64,000 nucleotides of DNA from Nocardia sp. BSTN01 (GCF_015354405.1 NZ_JADKYP010000018.1:52711-116710); one strand, 5' to 3'; numbered from the stretch's first letter, positions 44,877-53,950 are shown. A program made the numbers and translations. The notes: a model not told the origin generated them from the sequence alone.

Positions 44877-45950
44877 ATGCTCGGTGTACATCCGGAGACC
44901 ACCGAAATCGCGGAGCCGACCGTCCCACGGCGGGTGATCCGCTATGCCGTGCGCTTCGCCTACCTGGCGGCCCTGGCCGTGGCCTTGATCACCGGAGCAC
45001 TTCCCGGTGGCCGCGTCCAGGAGGCGGCGTGGATGATCGGCGGGGTCCTCGCCTTCACCATCGACCGGCCCTGGCGCCAGCACATCCGGGTACTGACCGA
45101 CTGGCTGCCGCTGATCGCGGCGCTCATGGTCTACGACTACACCCGCGACCTCGCCGACAAACTCGGCATGCCGCTGCGCATGCACGAACTCGTCGACATC
45201 GACCGCTGGATGTTCGGCGGCACCCTGCCGACGATCTGGTTGCAGGACCATCTGGCCGGCGACGGTCAGCCCTGGTGGACGCCGATCATCGGTGTGGTCT
45301 ACACGACCCACTTCATCCTGCCCTGGGCCGTCGCGGCGATCTTCTACGTCTACTCCCGGCCGCTGTGGGTCCGGTACATGCGCCGGATTCTGCTGCTGTC
45401 GTATCTGGCGCTGGTCACCTATGTGCTGGTGCCCGCGGCGCCGCCCTGGTTCGCCGGGCGCGAAGGGGCCATCCCGGAACACGTCCGCCGCATATCCGGT
45501 TTCGGGCTCGGCGTGGTCGATCCCAATGTGAGCGCGCAATGGCTCGAGGATCACGGCAACTACGTCGCGGCCGTGCCCTCGCTCCATACGGCGTTCTCGG
45601 TGCTGGTGGCCGCGACGCTGTGGCCGCTGACGCGGCAGTGGTGGCTGCGCGCGATCCTGGTGATCTACCCGTGCGCGATGGGCTTCACCCTCGTCTACGG
45701 CGGCGAGCACTGGGTCTTCGATGTGCTGCTCGGCGGCGTGTACACCGCGTTCACGATCCTGATCACCCGCGTGTGGGAGAACTGGCGGGCCGGCCGGGCA
45801 CTGCTCGGTCCGCTCCCCGCGGTCGGTCGCGGTGAGGGGCCGGAGGCGGCGGTGCCCGCGACATCCGAGGCGGACGGAACCGGACCGGCCGTGGCGGTGC
45901 CGGCCGGTCCACTGAACGCGGCCGCGCCCCGCAAGGCCGACCGCACCTGA
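44877..45950 (+). CDS. PAP2-superfamily membrane phosphatase/phosphotransferase
   Basis: A 357-residue polytopic protein. The PAP2 core motifs PSLHTAFS and YGGEHWVFDVLLGG are present in the second half; the usual SRxxxGxH is modified to GGEHW. This variant occurs in inositol-phosphoceramide-synthase/AUR1-like PAP2 proteins of actinobacteria. It likely transfers or removes a phosphate headgroup on lipids at the outer face of the membrane. The last ~60 residues are Ala/Pro-rich and disordered. Confidence 0.83.
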   Translation: MLGVHPETTEIAEPTVPRRVIRYAVRFAYLAALAVALITGALPGGRVQEAAWMIGGVLAFTIDRPWRQHIRVLTDWLPLIAALMVYDYTRDLADKLGMPLRMHELVDIDRWMFGGTLPTIWLQDHLAGDGQPWWTPIIGVVYTTHFILPWAVAAIFYVYSRPLWVRYMRRILLLSYLALVTYVLVPAAPPWFAGREGAIPEHVRRISGFGLGVVDPNVSAQWLEDHGNYVAAVPSLHTAFSVLVAATLWPLTRQWWLRAILVIYPCAMGFTLVYGGEHWVFDVLLGGVYTAFTILITRVWENWRAGRALLGPLPAVGRGEGPEAAVPATSEADGTGPAVAVPAGPLNAAAPRKADRT

Positions 45951-46238
45951 CGAACCGGTCCGCCCGCACCCGCGCGGCCGCGACGAGCCGGGTGTGACGA
46001 GCGTCTCTCCGCTGTGCACCGCACGGAACCGCCGCAGGTGAGCACTCGTTTCTCGCGGCTATCAGTGCACTTCGGGACGGAAAATCGGGTGCTCGCGTGC
46101 GCGATGCACCGGAATACTTGCGCGGCACCGATGAGTTGAGTGGGTCACGGTCGTCAGGTCTGGTGTGGCGTTCGAGGCACTACAGGGGTGACTCGGCGTC
46201 GGTCAGACATTCCGCGTTCGCGACACCCGGAGGTACAG

Positions 46239-47708
46239 ATGCCCGCCGAACCAGTCCATCGCCCGGCCGGACGAAGAACCCCCGCGGTGATCCGGCTGCT
46301 GGTCCTCGCGACCTTCGTGGTGATCCTCAACGAGACCATCATGATCAACGCGATCCCGCGCCTGATGACCGATCTGCACGTCACCGAGCGGTCCGCGCAG
46401 TGGGTGTCGACCGCGTTCATGCTCACGATGGCGGCCGTCATCCCCGTCACCGGATGGTTCCTGCAACGGGTCACCACGCGCCGCGCCTATGCGCTCGCGA
46501 TGGGCATCTTCCTCGCCGGCACGCTCTTGTCGGCCGCGGCGCCGTCGTTCGCGATTCTGCTGGTCGGGCGCGTCGTGCAGGCCGGCGGCACCGCCGTGAT
46601 GATGCCGCTGCTCATGACGACCCTGATGACCGTGGTGCCCGAACACGACCGCGGCCGCGTCATGGGTAACGTCACCCTCGCCATCTCGGTCGCTCCCGCC
46701 ATGGGTCCGGTCATCTCCGGCCTGGTGCTCCAGATCGGTTCCTGGCGTTGGCTTTTCCTGCTGGTGTTGCCCATCGCCGGTGCGGTGACCTTCTTCGGCC
46801 TGCGCAAACTGGAGAACGTCGGCGAACCCGAGAGCGGTGCGATCGATTGGGCCAGTGTCGTTTTCGCGGCCCTGGGCTTCGGCAGCCTGGTCTACGGCCT
46901 CAGCCGGTTCGAGGTCGGCAACATCGTGATCCCGGCGCTGATCGTGGCGGCCGGTGTGGCCTTCATCGCGGTGTTCGCGGCCCGGCAGATTCGCCTGCAG
47001 CGCACCGGCTCTCCCCTGCTCGATCTGCGAATCCTGTTGTCCGGCACCTACACCAAGGCACTCGTGCTGATGGCGGTCGCCTTCCTGGCGATGATGGGCT
47101 CGATGATCCTGCTGCCGCTGTACCTGCAGAACCTACGGTCGCTCTCGCCGCTGGAAACCGGTCTGCTGGTGATGCCGGGCGGGTTGGCGATGGGCCTGCT
47201 GGGGCCCACGATCGGGCGGCTGTTCGACCGCTTCGGCGGGCGCATGCTGGTGATTCCCGGCGCGGTCGGCATCACCGCGGCCCTGGCCGGTTTCACCCGG
47301 ATCTCGCTGACCATGCCGTACTGGCAGCTGCTGGCACTGCACATTCTGCTGATGGTGTCGCTGGCGGCGGCCTTCACCCCGGTCTTCACCCTCGGCCTGG
47401 GCGCGCTGCCGCAGCATCTGTACTCGCACGGCAGCTCGATGCTCGGCACCCTGCAGCAGGTGGCCGCGGCCTTCGGCACCGCCCTGGTGGTCACGGTGAT
47501 GACCGCCCGCGCCACCACGCTCACCGACCGCGGGATCGAACCGCTCGTCGCCCATCTGTCGGGTATGCGGCTGGCCTTCGCGATATCCGCCGGCCTGGCG
47601 GTGATCGTGATCGTGATGGCGGTGCTGCTGCCCAATCGCTCGGCCTCGTCGGAAGCGGTCGTGCTCGATTCCGAGGATGTCGAGGACACCGAGATGGTCC
47701 GCGGCTGA
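46239..47708 (+). CDS. DHA2-family MFS drug exporter
   Basis: A 489-residue major-facilitator transporter of the EmrB/QacA (14-helix) group. N-terminal FVVILNETIMINAIPRL carries the motif D1 equivalent, GWFLQRVTTRRAYALAM motif A, and GRVVQAGGTAVMMPLLM and AISVAPAMGPVISGLVL motifs B and C. It starts at ATG 46239 behind GGAGG. Proton-coupled efflux of hydrophobic drugs is the family role. The 288-bp gap upstream holds no gene. A terminator follows. Confidence 0.88.
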   Translation: MPAEPVHRPAGRRTPAVIRLLVLATFVVILNETIMINAIPRLMTDLHVTERSAQWVSTAFMLTMAAVIPVTGWFLQRVTTRRAYALAMGIFLAGTLLSAAAPSFAILLVGRVVQAGGTAVMMPLLMTTLMTVVPEHDRGRVMGNVTLAISVAPAMGPVISGLVLQIGSWRWLFLLVLPIAGAVTFFGLRKLENVGEPESGAIDWASVVFAALGFGSLVYGLSRFEVGNIVIPALIVAAGVAFIAVFAARQIRLQRTGSPLLDLRILLSGTYTKALVLMAVAFLAMMGSMILLPLYLQNLRSLSPLETGLLVMPGGLAMGLLGPTIGRLFDRFGGRMLVIPGAVGITAALAGFTRISLTMPYWQLLALHILLMVSLAAAFTPVFTLGLGALPQHLYSHGSSMLGTLQQVAAAFGTALVVTVMTARATTLTDRGIEPLVAHLSGMRLAFAISAGLAVIVIVMAVLLPNRSASSEAVVLDSEDVEDTEMVRG

Positions 47709-47721
47709 CCACGGACCGAAA

Positions 47722-47750
47722 CGCCCGCGAGACAACCGGTCTCGCGGGCG
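47722..47750. terminator. Bidirectional terminator between MFS and P450 genes
   Basis: A perfect 12-bp stem (CGCCCGCGAGAC) with a 5-nt loop, followed by TTGTCGTATT. The flanking genes converge on it. Confidence 0.8.
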
Positions 47751-47759
47751 TTGTCGTAT

Positions 47760-48980
47760 TCAGCCGCGATCGGCGCCCGGACGAACCGGTATCGACACCG
47801 GACCCACGGTGAAGAACGAAGGCGTATAAGGGATTTCAGCGGGATCCACGGCGAGCGTCAGGTCCGGGAACCGCCGGTACAGGCTCGCCAGCCCCAGCCG
47901 GCCCTCGAGCCGGGCCAGCGGTGCGCCGATGCAGTAGCGCGGTCCGTGCCCGAATCCGAGGTGTGGCCGCGACAGGCGGGTGATGTCGAATTCGTCGGCG
48001 GTCTCACCGTGCTGCGCGGTGTCCACTCCGGTGGCTTGGTAGACGACGCCGACCGCGTTCCCCTTCGGAATCGGGACCCCGTCGATCGTCACATCCTGCA
48101 GTGTGAATCGGAAACTCGTCATCATCACCGAGTGCCGATAGCGCAGCGTTTCCTCCACCACATCGGCCCACCGATCCTCCGCCTTCACCAGGGCCAGCTG
48201 GTCGGGATGCCGGCCCAGCGCAACCACCGCGTTTCCGAGCAGGTAGACGGTGGTTTCGTGGCCGGCGATCAGCATCAGCCACAGCACGGCGACCAGTTCG
48301 TCGGTGGTGAGCCGGTCGCCCTCGTCGCGCGCCCGGACCAGATCGGAGGTCAGATCGTCACCGGGTTCGCGTTGTTTGCGTTCGACCAGCTCGTAGAGGT
48401 AGCCGCGCAGCGCCACCTGCGTCGAGAACGCCTCCTCGGCCGAAATCTCTTGCGACAGTGAGGTCAACGTCCACTGCCGCAGCTGCGCCCGCTCCGATTC
48501 GGGTACGCCGAACAGCTCGCTGATCACCGCCATCGGCAGCGCGTCGCAGAACGCGGGCACCAGATCGACCCGATCACCCGCGGCCGCCACACCGTCGAGC
48601 AGGCCGTCGATGATCGCCTGGATCCGCGGTTCCAGAGCCCGGACCCGGGCCGGCGTGAAGCCCTTGCCGACCAAGCCGCGCAAGCGCCGATGATCGGCGC
48701 CGTCCTTGGTCGACAGATGGTCGCCCTGCACGATCGCCCGGAACGGCCAGTCCTCGGGGATCGACCCGTCGTAGAGCGCGGGCCAGTGTTTCGGATCCCG
48801 GGCGAAGGTCTTGTTGTCGCCCGCGAGGATTTCCTCGACCGCCCGATGGGAGAGCGCGAGGTAGGCCGGAACGCCGCCCGGGAAGTCGACTTCGACCACG
48901 GGAGCGGTCTTGCGTAGGCGGAGGCAGGTATCGAGGGGACGTTCGTTCGCATCGGGAAAAGCAGGTCGGTTCGTCATCAC
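47760..48980 (-). CDS. Cytochrome P450
   Basis: A 406-residue soluble class I P450. The oxygen-binding I-helix motif is AGHETT, the ExxR pair is EETLR, and the heme-ligand Cys is C350 in FGHGPRYCIGAPLARLE. It resembles CYP105/107-type actinobacterial enzymes. It needs ferredoxin and reductase encoded elsewhere; none is adjacent. A second Met follows the first at 48977. It is divergent from the acyl-CoA dehydrogenase gene, sharing a 234-bp promoter region with a KstR-like box. The substrate is unknown. Confidence 0.9.
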   Translation of the reverse strand: MMTNRPAFPDANERPLDTCLRLRKTAPVVEVDFPGGVPAYLALSHRAVEEILAGDNKTFARDPKHWPALYDGSIPEDWPFRAIVQGDHLSTKDGADHRRLRGLVGKGFTPARVRALEPRIQAIIDGLLDGVAAAGDRVDLVPAFCDALPMAVISELFGVPESERAQLRQWTLTSLSQEISAEEAFSTQVALRGYLYELVERKQREPGDDLTSDLVRARDEGDRLTTDELVAVLWLMLIAGHETTVYLLGNAVVALGRHPDQLALVKAEDRWADVVEETLRYRHSVMMTSFRFTLQDVTIDGVPIPKGNAVGVVYQATGVDTAQHGETADEFDITRLSRPHLGFGHGPRYCIGAPLARLEGRLGLASLYRRFPDLTLAVDPAEIPYTPSFFTVGPVSIPVRPGADRG

Positions 48981-49158
48981 GGAACCCTTCGACTGTCGAC
49001 GTGACTGCGCACGCGCGGGATGAGACCTGTTGCCCGCGAAATCATCTCAGAGTCCCGCCGCGGACGGACCGGGTCGAGCACCAGCCGTGGGGAGAGTGTG
49101 CGCCGCGGCGCGATGGCGCGCACCTCGCCGCGAAGGCGACGCGGCAGCCGTCCCGAAT

Positions 49159-49172
49159 TAGAACGTGTTCTA
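49159..49172. promoter_or_regulatory. KstR-type operator box
   Basis: TAGAACGTGTTCTA is a perfect inverted repeat that fits the TNNAACNNGTTNNA consensus of KstR, the TetR-family repressor of cholesterol/steroid catabolism in mycobacteria and rhodococci. It lies 43 bp upstream of the acyl-CoA dehydrogenase ATG and 178 bp from the P450 start. Confidence 0.65.
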
Positions 49173-49214
49173 TATTCCAGGGGACCGTTCCGGCCATCCT
49201 CGGGAGTTGACGAC

Positions 49215-50432
49215 ATGTACAAGTGGTCCGACGAAGATCTGATGCTTCGCGACGCCGTGCGCGGCTTCATCAAGAAGGAAATCGAACCGCATGTCGACCG
49301 GCTCGAGAGCGGCGCACTGCCGCCGTTCGACATCATCCGCAAGCTGTACGCCACCTTCGGCCTCGACGAGATGGCGCGCGAGGGGCTCGCGAAATCCCTG
49401 GCCCGCGAGGAAGCCGGAACGCCGGGCAAGTCCGGCGGGTTCAGCGGCTCCGGCAGTATGGGCGTCATCCTCAACAGCGAGCTGGCCGGAGTGAGCCTGG
49501 GCCTGGTCGCATCGATGGGCGTGAGCCTGGGCCTGGCCGTCGGCACCATTCGCAGCCGCGGCACCCTCGCACAGAAGAATCGCTGGCTGCCGGAGCTGGT
49601 GACGTTCGAGAAGGTCGGAGCCTGGGCGATCACCGAACCCGATTCCGGCTCCGACGCATTCGGCGGTATGAAGTCCTACGTCCGCCGCAACGGCGAGGAC
49701 TACATCCTCAACGGCCGCAAAACCTTCATCACCAACGGCCCGTACGCCGACGTGACCGTCGTCTACGCCAAACTCGACGAGGAGGACGGCACCGACCGGC
49801 GCGACCGCAAGGTGCTGACCTTCGTCCTCGACAAGGGCATGCCCGGTTTCGTGCAGAGCGCGCCGTTCAAGAAGATGGGCATGAATTCATCGCCCACCGG
49901 CGAGCTGGTCTTCGACAACGTCCGCCTGACGCCCGACCGCCTGCTCGGCGAGACCGAGAATCCCGCCAAAGGCGACGGCAAGGACAGCGCGAAGGAATCC
50001 TTCGCCGCCGAACGCATCGGCATCGCCTCCCTGGCACTGGGGATCATCAACGAATGTCACCGGCTCTGTGTCGATTACGCGAAATCGCGCACCCTGTGGG
50101 GTAAGGAGATCGGCCACTTCCAGCTCATCCAGCTCAAGCTCGCCGAAGTGGAGATCGCCCGGATCAATGTGCAGAACATGGTCTTCAACGCCATCGAACG
50201 CACCGCCGCCGGCGAATCCGTCTCCCTCGCCGAGGCATCCGCGATGAAGCTCTACTCCTCCCGCGCCGCCACCGAAGTCGCCATGGAAGCCGTCCAGTTG
50301 TTCGGCGGCAACGGCTACATGGCCGAGTACAAGGTGGAACAGCTTGCGCGCGACGCGAAGTCGCTGATGATCTACGCGGGCAGCAACGAGATCCAGGTGA
50401 CGCATATCGCCAAGGGTTTGTTGAACGGTTAG
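49215..50432 (+). CDS. Acyl-CoA dehydrogenase
   Basis: A 405-residue FAD-dependent acyl-CoA dehydrogenase. WAITEPDSGSDAFGG and QLFGGNGYMAEYKVEQLARD are FAD- and substrate-site signatures. The YEGT catalytic glutamate of medium-chain enzymes is replaced by Ala (A388, IYAGSNEIQ), while a Glu is present at E266 (AAERIGIAS), the position used by isovaleryl- and long-chain enzymes. The KstR-like box upstream suggests a steroid side-chain or related substrate. ATG 49215 starts MYKWSDEDLMLRDAV. Confidence 0.88.
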   Translation: MYKWSDEDLMLRDAVRGFIKKEIEPHVDRLESGALPPFDIIRKLYATFGLDEMAREGLAKSLAREEAGTPGKSGGFSGSGSMGVILNSELAGVSLGLVASMGVSLGLAVGTIRSRGTLAQKNRWLPELVTFEKVGAWAITEPDSGSDAFGGMKSYVRRNGEDYILNGRKTFITNGPYADVTVVYAKLDEEDGTDRRDRKVLTFVLDKGMPGFVQSAPFKKMGMNSSPTGELVFDNVRLTPDRLLGETENPAKGDGKDSAKESFAAERIGIASLALGIINECHRLCVDYAKSRTLWGKEIGHFQLIQLKLAEVEIARINVQNMVFNAIERTAAGESVSLAEASAMKLYSSRAATEVAMEAVQLFGGNGYMAEYKVEQLARDAKSLMIYAGSNEIQVTHIAKGLLNG

Positions 50433-50470
50433 GCCGCAGGCCCCTGTCCGCGCCGGCCGATCCGTCCGGT

Positions 50471-50851
50471 TCAGATGCGCTGATCCGCGAGCTGCAATAC
50501 CAGGCAGGCGACGGCCAGGGGCAGGAACAGCCCCACAGCCAGATAGAAGGTCTGGGCGTAGTCGGCGACGCGGACGTGGGTATAGGCCGCGCAGACGAAG
50601 TAGAGCACCAGGCCGATCGCGGCGGCCGTACCCACATACGGCACCCCGAGCACACCCAGCAGCAGCCCGGCCGCCCCCGCGAGTTTCAAGGTGCCGATCG
50701 GGAAGGTGAGCCACGACTGCGGAATTCCGGCGGTTTCCATCGCAGGCGCCAACGTGGCCATGACCGGGGCGAATCGGGTGACGGCAGCGGCCCCGGAGAA
50801 GGTGTTGGCGGCGATGGTGACGAGCATGACGGTCAGATAGGCGACATACAT
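50471..50851 (-). CDS. DoxX-family membrane protein
   Basis: A 126-residue protein with four predicted helices of the DoxX/DUF4870-like group (LTFPIGTLKLAGAAGLLLGV is the typical central motif, followed by VLYFVCAAYTHVR). DoxX proteins in mycobacteria take part in thiol/oxidative-stress complexes, but this is not shown here. ATG 50851 (MYVAYLTVML) is chosen over an upstream in-frame Met. It is divergent from the methyltransferase gene. Confidence 0.83.
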   Translation of the reverse strand: MYVAYLTVMLVTIAANTFSGAAAVTRFAPVMATLAPAMETAGIPQSWLTFPIGTLKLAGAAGLLLGVLGVPYVGTAAAIGLVLYFVCAAYTHVRVADYAQTFYLAVGLFLPLAVACLVLQLADQRI

Positions 50852-50893
50852 CAGAGCCTCGCTCGATCTAGAAGTATTACGACTTCCCAACTA

Positions 50894-50911
50894 TATCGTT
50901 TTCATACGATA
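50894..50911. promoter_or_regulatory. Inverted repeat in divergent promoter
   Basis: TATCGT-6 nt-ACGATA in an AT-rich stretch between the divergent doxX-like and methyltransferase genes. It is a probable operator of a TetR/MarR-type regulator encoded elsewhere. Confidence 0.45.
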
Positions 50912-50979
50912 CGAGATAGAGTGGATCCGTATCCGAGCAGTCGCCGTGGCGACGCTCTCATCCGAGCAGAGGACCACAC

Positions 50980-51696
50980 ATGTCCGATGACCTCTCCGTA
51001 TCCGGAATCGACCCCACGACGGTCGATTTCGAGCAGCTCTACAGCGGCGCCGCCCTGGCCCCCGGCCTCCGCCTGGACAAACCACCGTGGGACATCGGCC
51101 GCCCCCAACCACTCCTCATCGCCGTGGAACGCGCCGGCCGGATCACCGGCCAGGTGCTCGACATCGGGTGCGGCCCGGGGGACACCGCCGTCCACCTGGC
51201 CGAACGCGGTTATCGAGTGACAGGTGTCGACATCGCCCCCACCGCGATCGACCAGGCCCGCACCCGCGCCGCGGGCCGCGACCTGCCGGTCACCTTCGCC
51301 GTCGCCGACGCCACCATCCTCGCGGGCTACGACAACCACTTCGACACGGTGGTGAGCAGCGCCCTCCTCCACTGCCTCTCCCCCACCCAGCGCCGCTCCC
51401 ATATCGCCGCCCTCGCCCGAGTAACGAAGCCCGGCGGCCACCTCATCCAATTCAGCTTCGCCGCAACAGCACACGCGCACCTGTACGCGCCCTACCCGCT
51501 GTCCGAACCCGAACTGCGCAGCGAATTCACCACACCGGAGTGGAACATCACGACCCTGAGGCCGGAGTTCATCGAAGCAGTGAATCCGCCGGAGGTGATT
51601 CGAAAAGTGTTCGCTTCCAGTGGTTTTCATCCGGAGACGGACGAGACCGGTGGGCTCCGACTGCCCGTCCACCTACTGGAGGCTCAGCGGGTATAG
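50980..51696 (+). CDS. Class I SAM-dependent methyltransferase
   Basis: A 238-residue small-molecule methyltransferase. Motif I is VLDIGCGPGDTAVHLA, motif post-I VTGVDIAPTAI, and VVSSALLHCL is the motif II region. PPWDIGRPQP near the N-terminus is typical of the thiopurine/tellurite-like group. The substrate is unknown. ATG 50980 is the only good start. Confidence 0.87.
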   Translation: MSDDLSVSGIDPTTVDFEQLYSGAALAPGLRLDKPPWDIGRPQPLLIAVERAGRITGQVLDIGCGPGDTAVHLAERGYRVTGVDIAPTAIDQARTRAAGRDLPVTFAVADATILAGYDNHFDTVVSSALLHCLSPTQRRSHIAALARVTKPGGHLIQFSFAATAHAHLYAPYPLSEPELRSEFTTPEWNITTLRPEFIEAVNPPEVIRKVFASSGFHPETDETGGLRLPVHLLEAQRV

Positions 51697-52248
51697 CCGA
51701 TCCGTTCGCCGACACCACGGCACCAAGGCGTAGTCCACGATCCGGCAGCCGCAGGATCGGATCGCGTGCGGGATCGTCGAACGCCCACTCACCCCCCACC
51801 ACGGCACATCCGGTCGGCGCCCCGACGGCCTCACCGAACGACCGACCTCCGCCACCGGCCGCCCCCTATGGCACGCTCGATCGAGTTACCGGCGAGCATC
51901 GCCGATGCACGCCCACCACCAGGGCGCGCTCGGTCAGCTTCCCGGCGGGCCATCGCCGGAGGCCCGAAGTGGTCGGAGGACCATCAGCGAGCCGAACGAC
52001 TCTCGCGAGCAACGGAATCCAGTCGGGGCAGCCGAGATGACTCCCGGCTGCCATGTCGCCCCTCGCTCAGTGGAAGTCCCGAGTCATCTGTTCGATCACC
52101 CGGCCACCACCTCAGGTGGGAGACCGCAATGGTCGAAGGGCCATCGGGCCCGAGGCGACGAATTATCCCCTTCTCCAGCGACTCTCGTGAGCAGCGGAGC
52201 CGGGCCGAGGCAGCCGAGACGACTCCCGCTGCCATGCCGAACCCCCGC
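51697..52248. pseudogene. Decayed duplicated sequence downstream of methyltransferase
   Basis: No intact gene lies in this 552 bp. The part at 51997-52127 is a degenerate copy of 52179-52311, which covers the 3' end of the adjacent hydrolase gene. Read on the minus strand it shows a one-base loss so that the hydrolase-like SHPDVVAGVIEQ becomes SHLRWWPGDRTDD. The part 51697-51990 may be another older fragment but is not recognisable. Confidence 0.6.
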
Positions 52249-52311
52249 TCAGTGAGCGTCCCGGGCCGCCTGTTCGATCACCCCGGCCACCACATCGGGG
52301 TGGGAGACCGC
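51997..52311. repeat. Two diverged tandem copies (~132 bp each)
   Basis: Copy 1 is about 51997-52127 and copy 2 about 52179-52311, offset 182-184 bp. Shared landmarks are CGACTCTCG(C/T)GAGCA, GGCAGCCGAGA(T/C)GACTCCC, CTGTTCGATCACCC and GTGGGAGACCGC. Copy 2 runs into the hydrolase coding end. Confidence 0.75.
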
Positions 52312-53100
52312 GACGGAGTGCGATGCGGCTACCTCGGTGACATGGGCGTGGGCGCGTTCGGCCATGAAGCGCTGGGCCGCGACCGGGATGTTCTTGTCCT
52401 CGGTCGTGATCACGTCCCAGCTGGGCTTCTCGGTCCACGCTGCGACCGTGGCCTTCTCCTCGAGTGCGGACTGCGCGATCGGCCGTTGGGTCGTCGCCAT
52501 CAGGGCGGCGCGGTTCTGGGTGACGTCGGCGGCGAACTGGTCGCGGAACTTGTCCCGCTGGATGTAGAGGTCGGTGCCGGTGCCGCCGTCGATGTTCGTG
52601 ACCGGCACCGGATTCACTGTGCCCGGCAAAGTGGATCCCGGAAACTGATTGGTCAGCCCGAGTGCCGTCTCCCCCGGCGCCGGCAGGAACGCCGCCACAT
52701 AGACCAGCCCCTTGACCTGATCATTCCCGGCACCCGCCGCGCTGATCACCGATCCACCATAGGAATGCCCGACCAGAATCACGGGCCCGTTGATATGGCT
52801 GATCAAGCCACGCAAACCGGTGGCGTCCGCCGCAGGCCCGCGCAGCGGATTCGCCGCGGCGACAACCGGATAGTGGTCACCGCGCAGCTTCTCGATGACA
52901 TCGTCCCAGCTGGAGGCGTCCGCGAACGCGCCGTGCTCCAGCACGATCGTCGGCTTCGGCGCATCCTCGCCGGGCCCTGCCTGGGACGTCGTTTCGGCAG
53001 CGCAGGCAACGGCCACACTCCCCGCGACGGCAACCGCCGCGACCGCCGAAACCGTGCGGACAACGCGCCGCCGCGTGCGGCCACGTCCGACTACGACCAT
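52249..53100 (-). CDS. Secreted alpha/beta-hydrolase
   Basis: A 283-residue exported hydrolase. An Arg-rich signal peptide ends in a lipobox-like VAVAC (Cys about 32-33). The oxyanion strand is IVLEHGAFADASSWDDV, the nucleophile motif VGHSYGG and the C-terminal VAASHSVAVSHPD supplies the His. It resembles the EstC/haloperoxidase-like salicylate-esterase group. ATG 53100 has GAAGGGCG seven bases upstream; a TTG seven codons further up is in frame. Its 3' end is duplicated downstream. Confidence 0.83.
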   Translation of the reverse strand: MVVVGRGRTRRRVVRTVSAVAAVAVAGSVAVACAAETTSQAGPGEDAPKPTIVLEHGAFADASSWDDVIEKLRGDHYPVVAAANPLRGPAADATGLRGLISHINGPVILVGHSYGGSVISAAGAGNDQVKGLVYVAAFLPAPGETALGLTNQFPGSTLPGTVNPVPVTNIDGGTGTDLYIQRDKFRDQFAADVTQNRAALMATTQRPIAQSALEEKATVAAWTEKPSWDVITTEDKNIPVAAQRFMAERAHAHVTEVAASHSVAVSHPDVVAGVIEQAARDAH

Positions 53101-53178
53101 GTGATTACGCCCTTCGAACAAGTGGTGCGGATACGGGTTCCACTGTGCGAGGCGGGCCCGTAGCCAGGCATCCGTCAG

Positions 53179-53239
53179 ATGACGCTGTCGGCGACGTAAT
53201 CGGTGCCGACGCGAGCGATTACGTCGTCATCAGCGTCAT
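53179..53239. other. Large imperfect hairpin in divergent promoter region
   Basis: ATGACGCTG at 53179 pairs with CAGCGTCAT ending 53239. An inner perfect 10-bp repeat GACGTAATCG (53193-53202) / CGATTACGTC (53216-53225) pairs around a 13-nt loop. It lies between the divergent hydrolase and the membrane-protein gene. It could be an operator, a REP-like element or a leader structure. Confidence 0.55.
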
Positions 53240-53309
53240 GCGACGGATGTCGCGACCGGATTCCCGCACGACAGTGAAGTTCTGTTCGTTCCCCACGGAG
53301 GAGAATCCG

Positions 53310-53885
53310 ATGAGCAACCTTGCCGTCACGAAATCCGAACGCGCCGCCCTGATTCGGCTGTACCTCGGCCGCGGCGTCCTCGCCGTCGCATGGGCGGCCG
53401 TCTTCGCCACAGCACATGAAACCCTCGACGCCCTCGCCGTCGGCCTGCTGGTCGCCTACCCGTTGATCGACGCGGTCTCCTCGCTGATCGATTACAAGGC
53501 GACCGACGCCGGCCCCGACCGCCGCGTCACTGCCTGCAACGCCACGCTGAGCACGCTGGCCGCCGTCGCGGCCGGGACCGCAGCGATCGCCGGCGGCGTA
53601 GCCGCAATCCTCGCCACCTTCGGCGCGTGGGCGGTCCTCTCCGGTGCGGCCCAGGTAGCCGTCGGCCTGTACCGTCGCGGACCCGAACTCGGCAGACAGT
53701 GGCCGATGCTCATCGCCGGCGGCCTGTCGTTCCTTGTGGGCCTGTTCTACATCGGCCAATCTCTCGGTGGCGCACCTAGTTTGGACGTGCTGTCGGTCTA
53801 CGCGACAGGTGGAGGCGTCTTCTTCATCGTCCAGGCCGGACTGCTCGCCTGGAAAGGACGTTCGACTTCGCTTGTCACCGGATGA
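53310..53885 (+). CDS. DUF308-like multi-pass membrane protein
   Basis: A 191-residue protein with about six hydrophobic helices, in the pattern of DUF308/HdeD-like or DUF4345-like proteins (RGVLAVAWAAVFATAHETLD, and QWPMLIAGGLSFLVGLFYIG). The function is unknown. ATG 53310 is preceded by GGAGGAG. A hairpin terminator follows at 53911. Confidence 0.75.
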   Translation: MSNLAVTKSERAALIRLYLGRGVLAVAWAAVFATAHETLDALAVGLLVAYPLIDAVSSLIDYKATDAGPDRRVTACNATLSTLAAVAAGTAAIAGGVAAILATFGAWAVLSGAAQVAVGLYRRGPELGRQWPMLIAGGLSFLVGLFYIGQSLGGAPSLDVLSVYATGGGVFFIVQAGLLAWKGRSTSLVTG

Positions 53886-53910
53886 TCCTCCGCGACAGCG
53901 GCCACACCCT

Positions 53911-53950
53911 TGCCCACGTATCCGCAGCCGACGCCCCGGATACGTGGGCA
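53911..53950 (+). terminator. Terminator after DUF308-like gene
   Basis: A perfect 14-bp stem (TGCCCACGTATCCG) with a 12-nt loop, 25 bp past the stop at 53885. The remaining gap to 54104 shows no gene. Confidence 0.75.
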
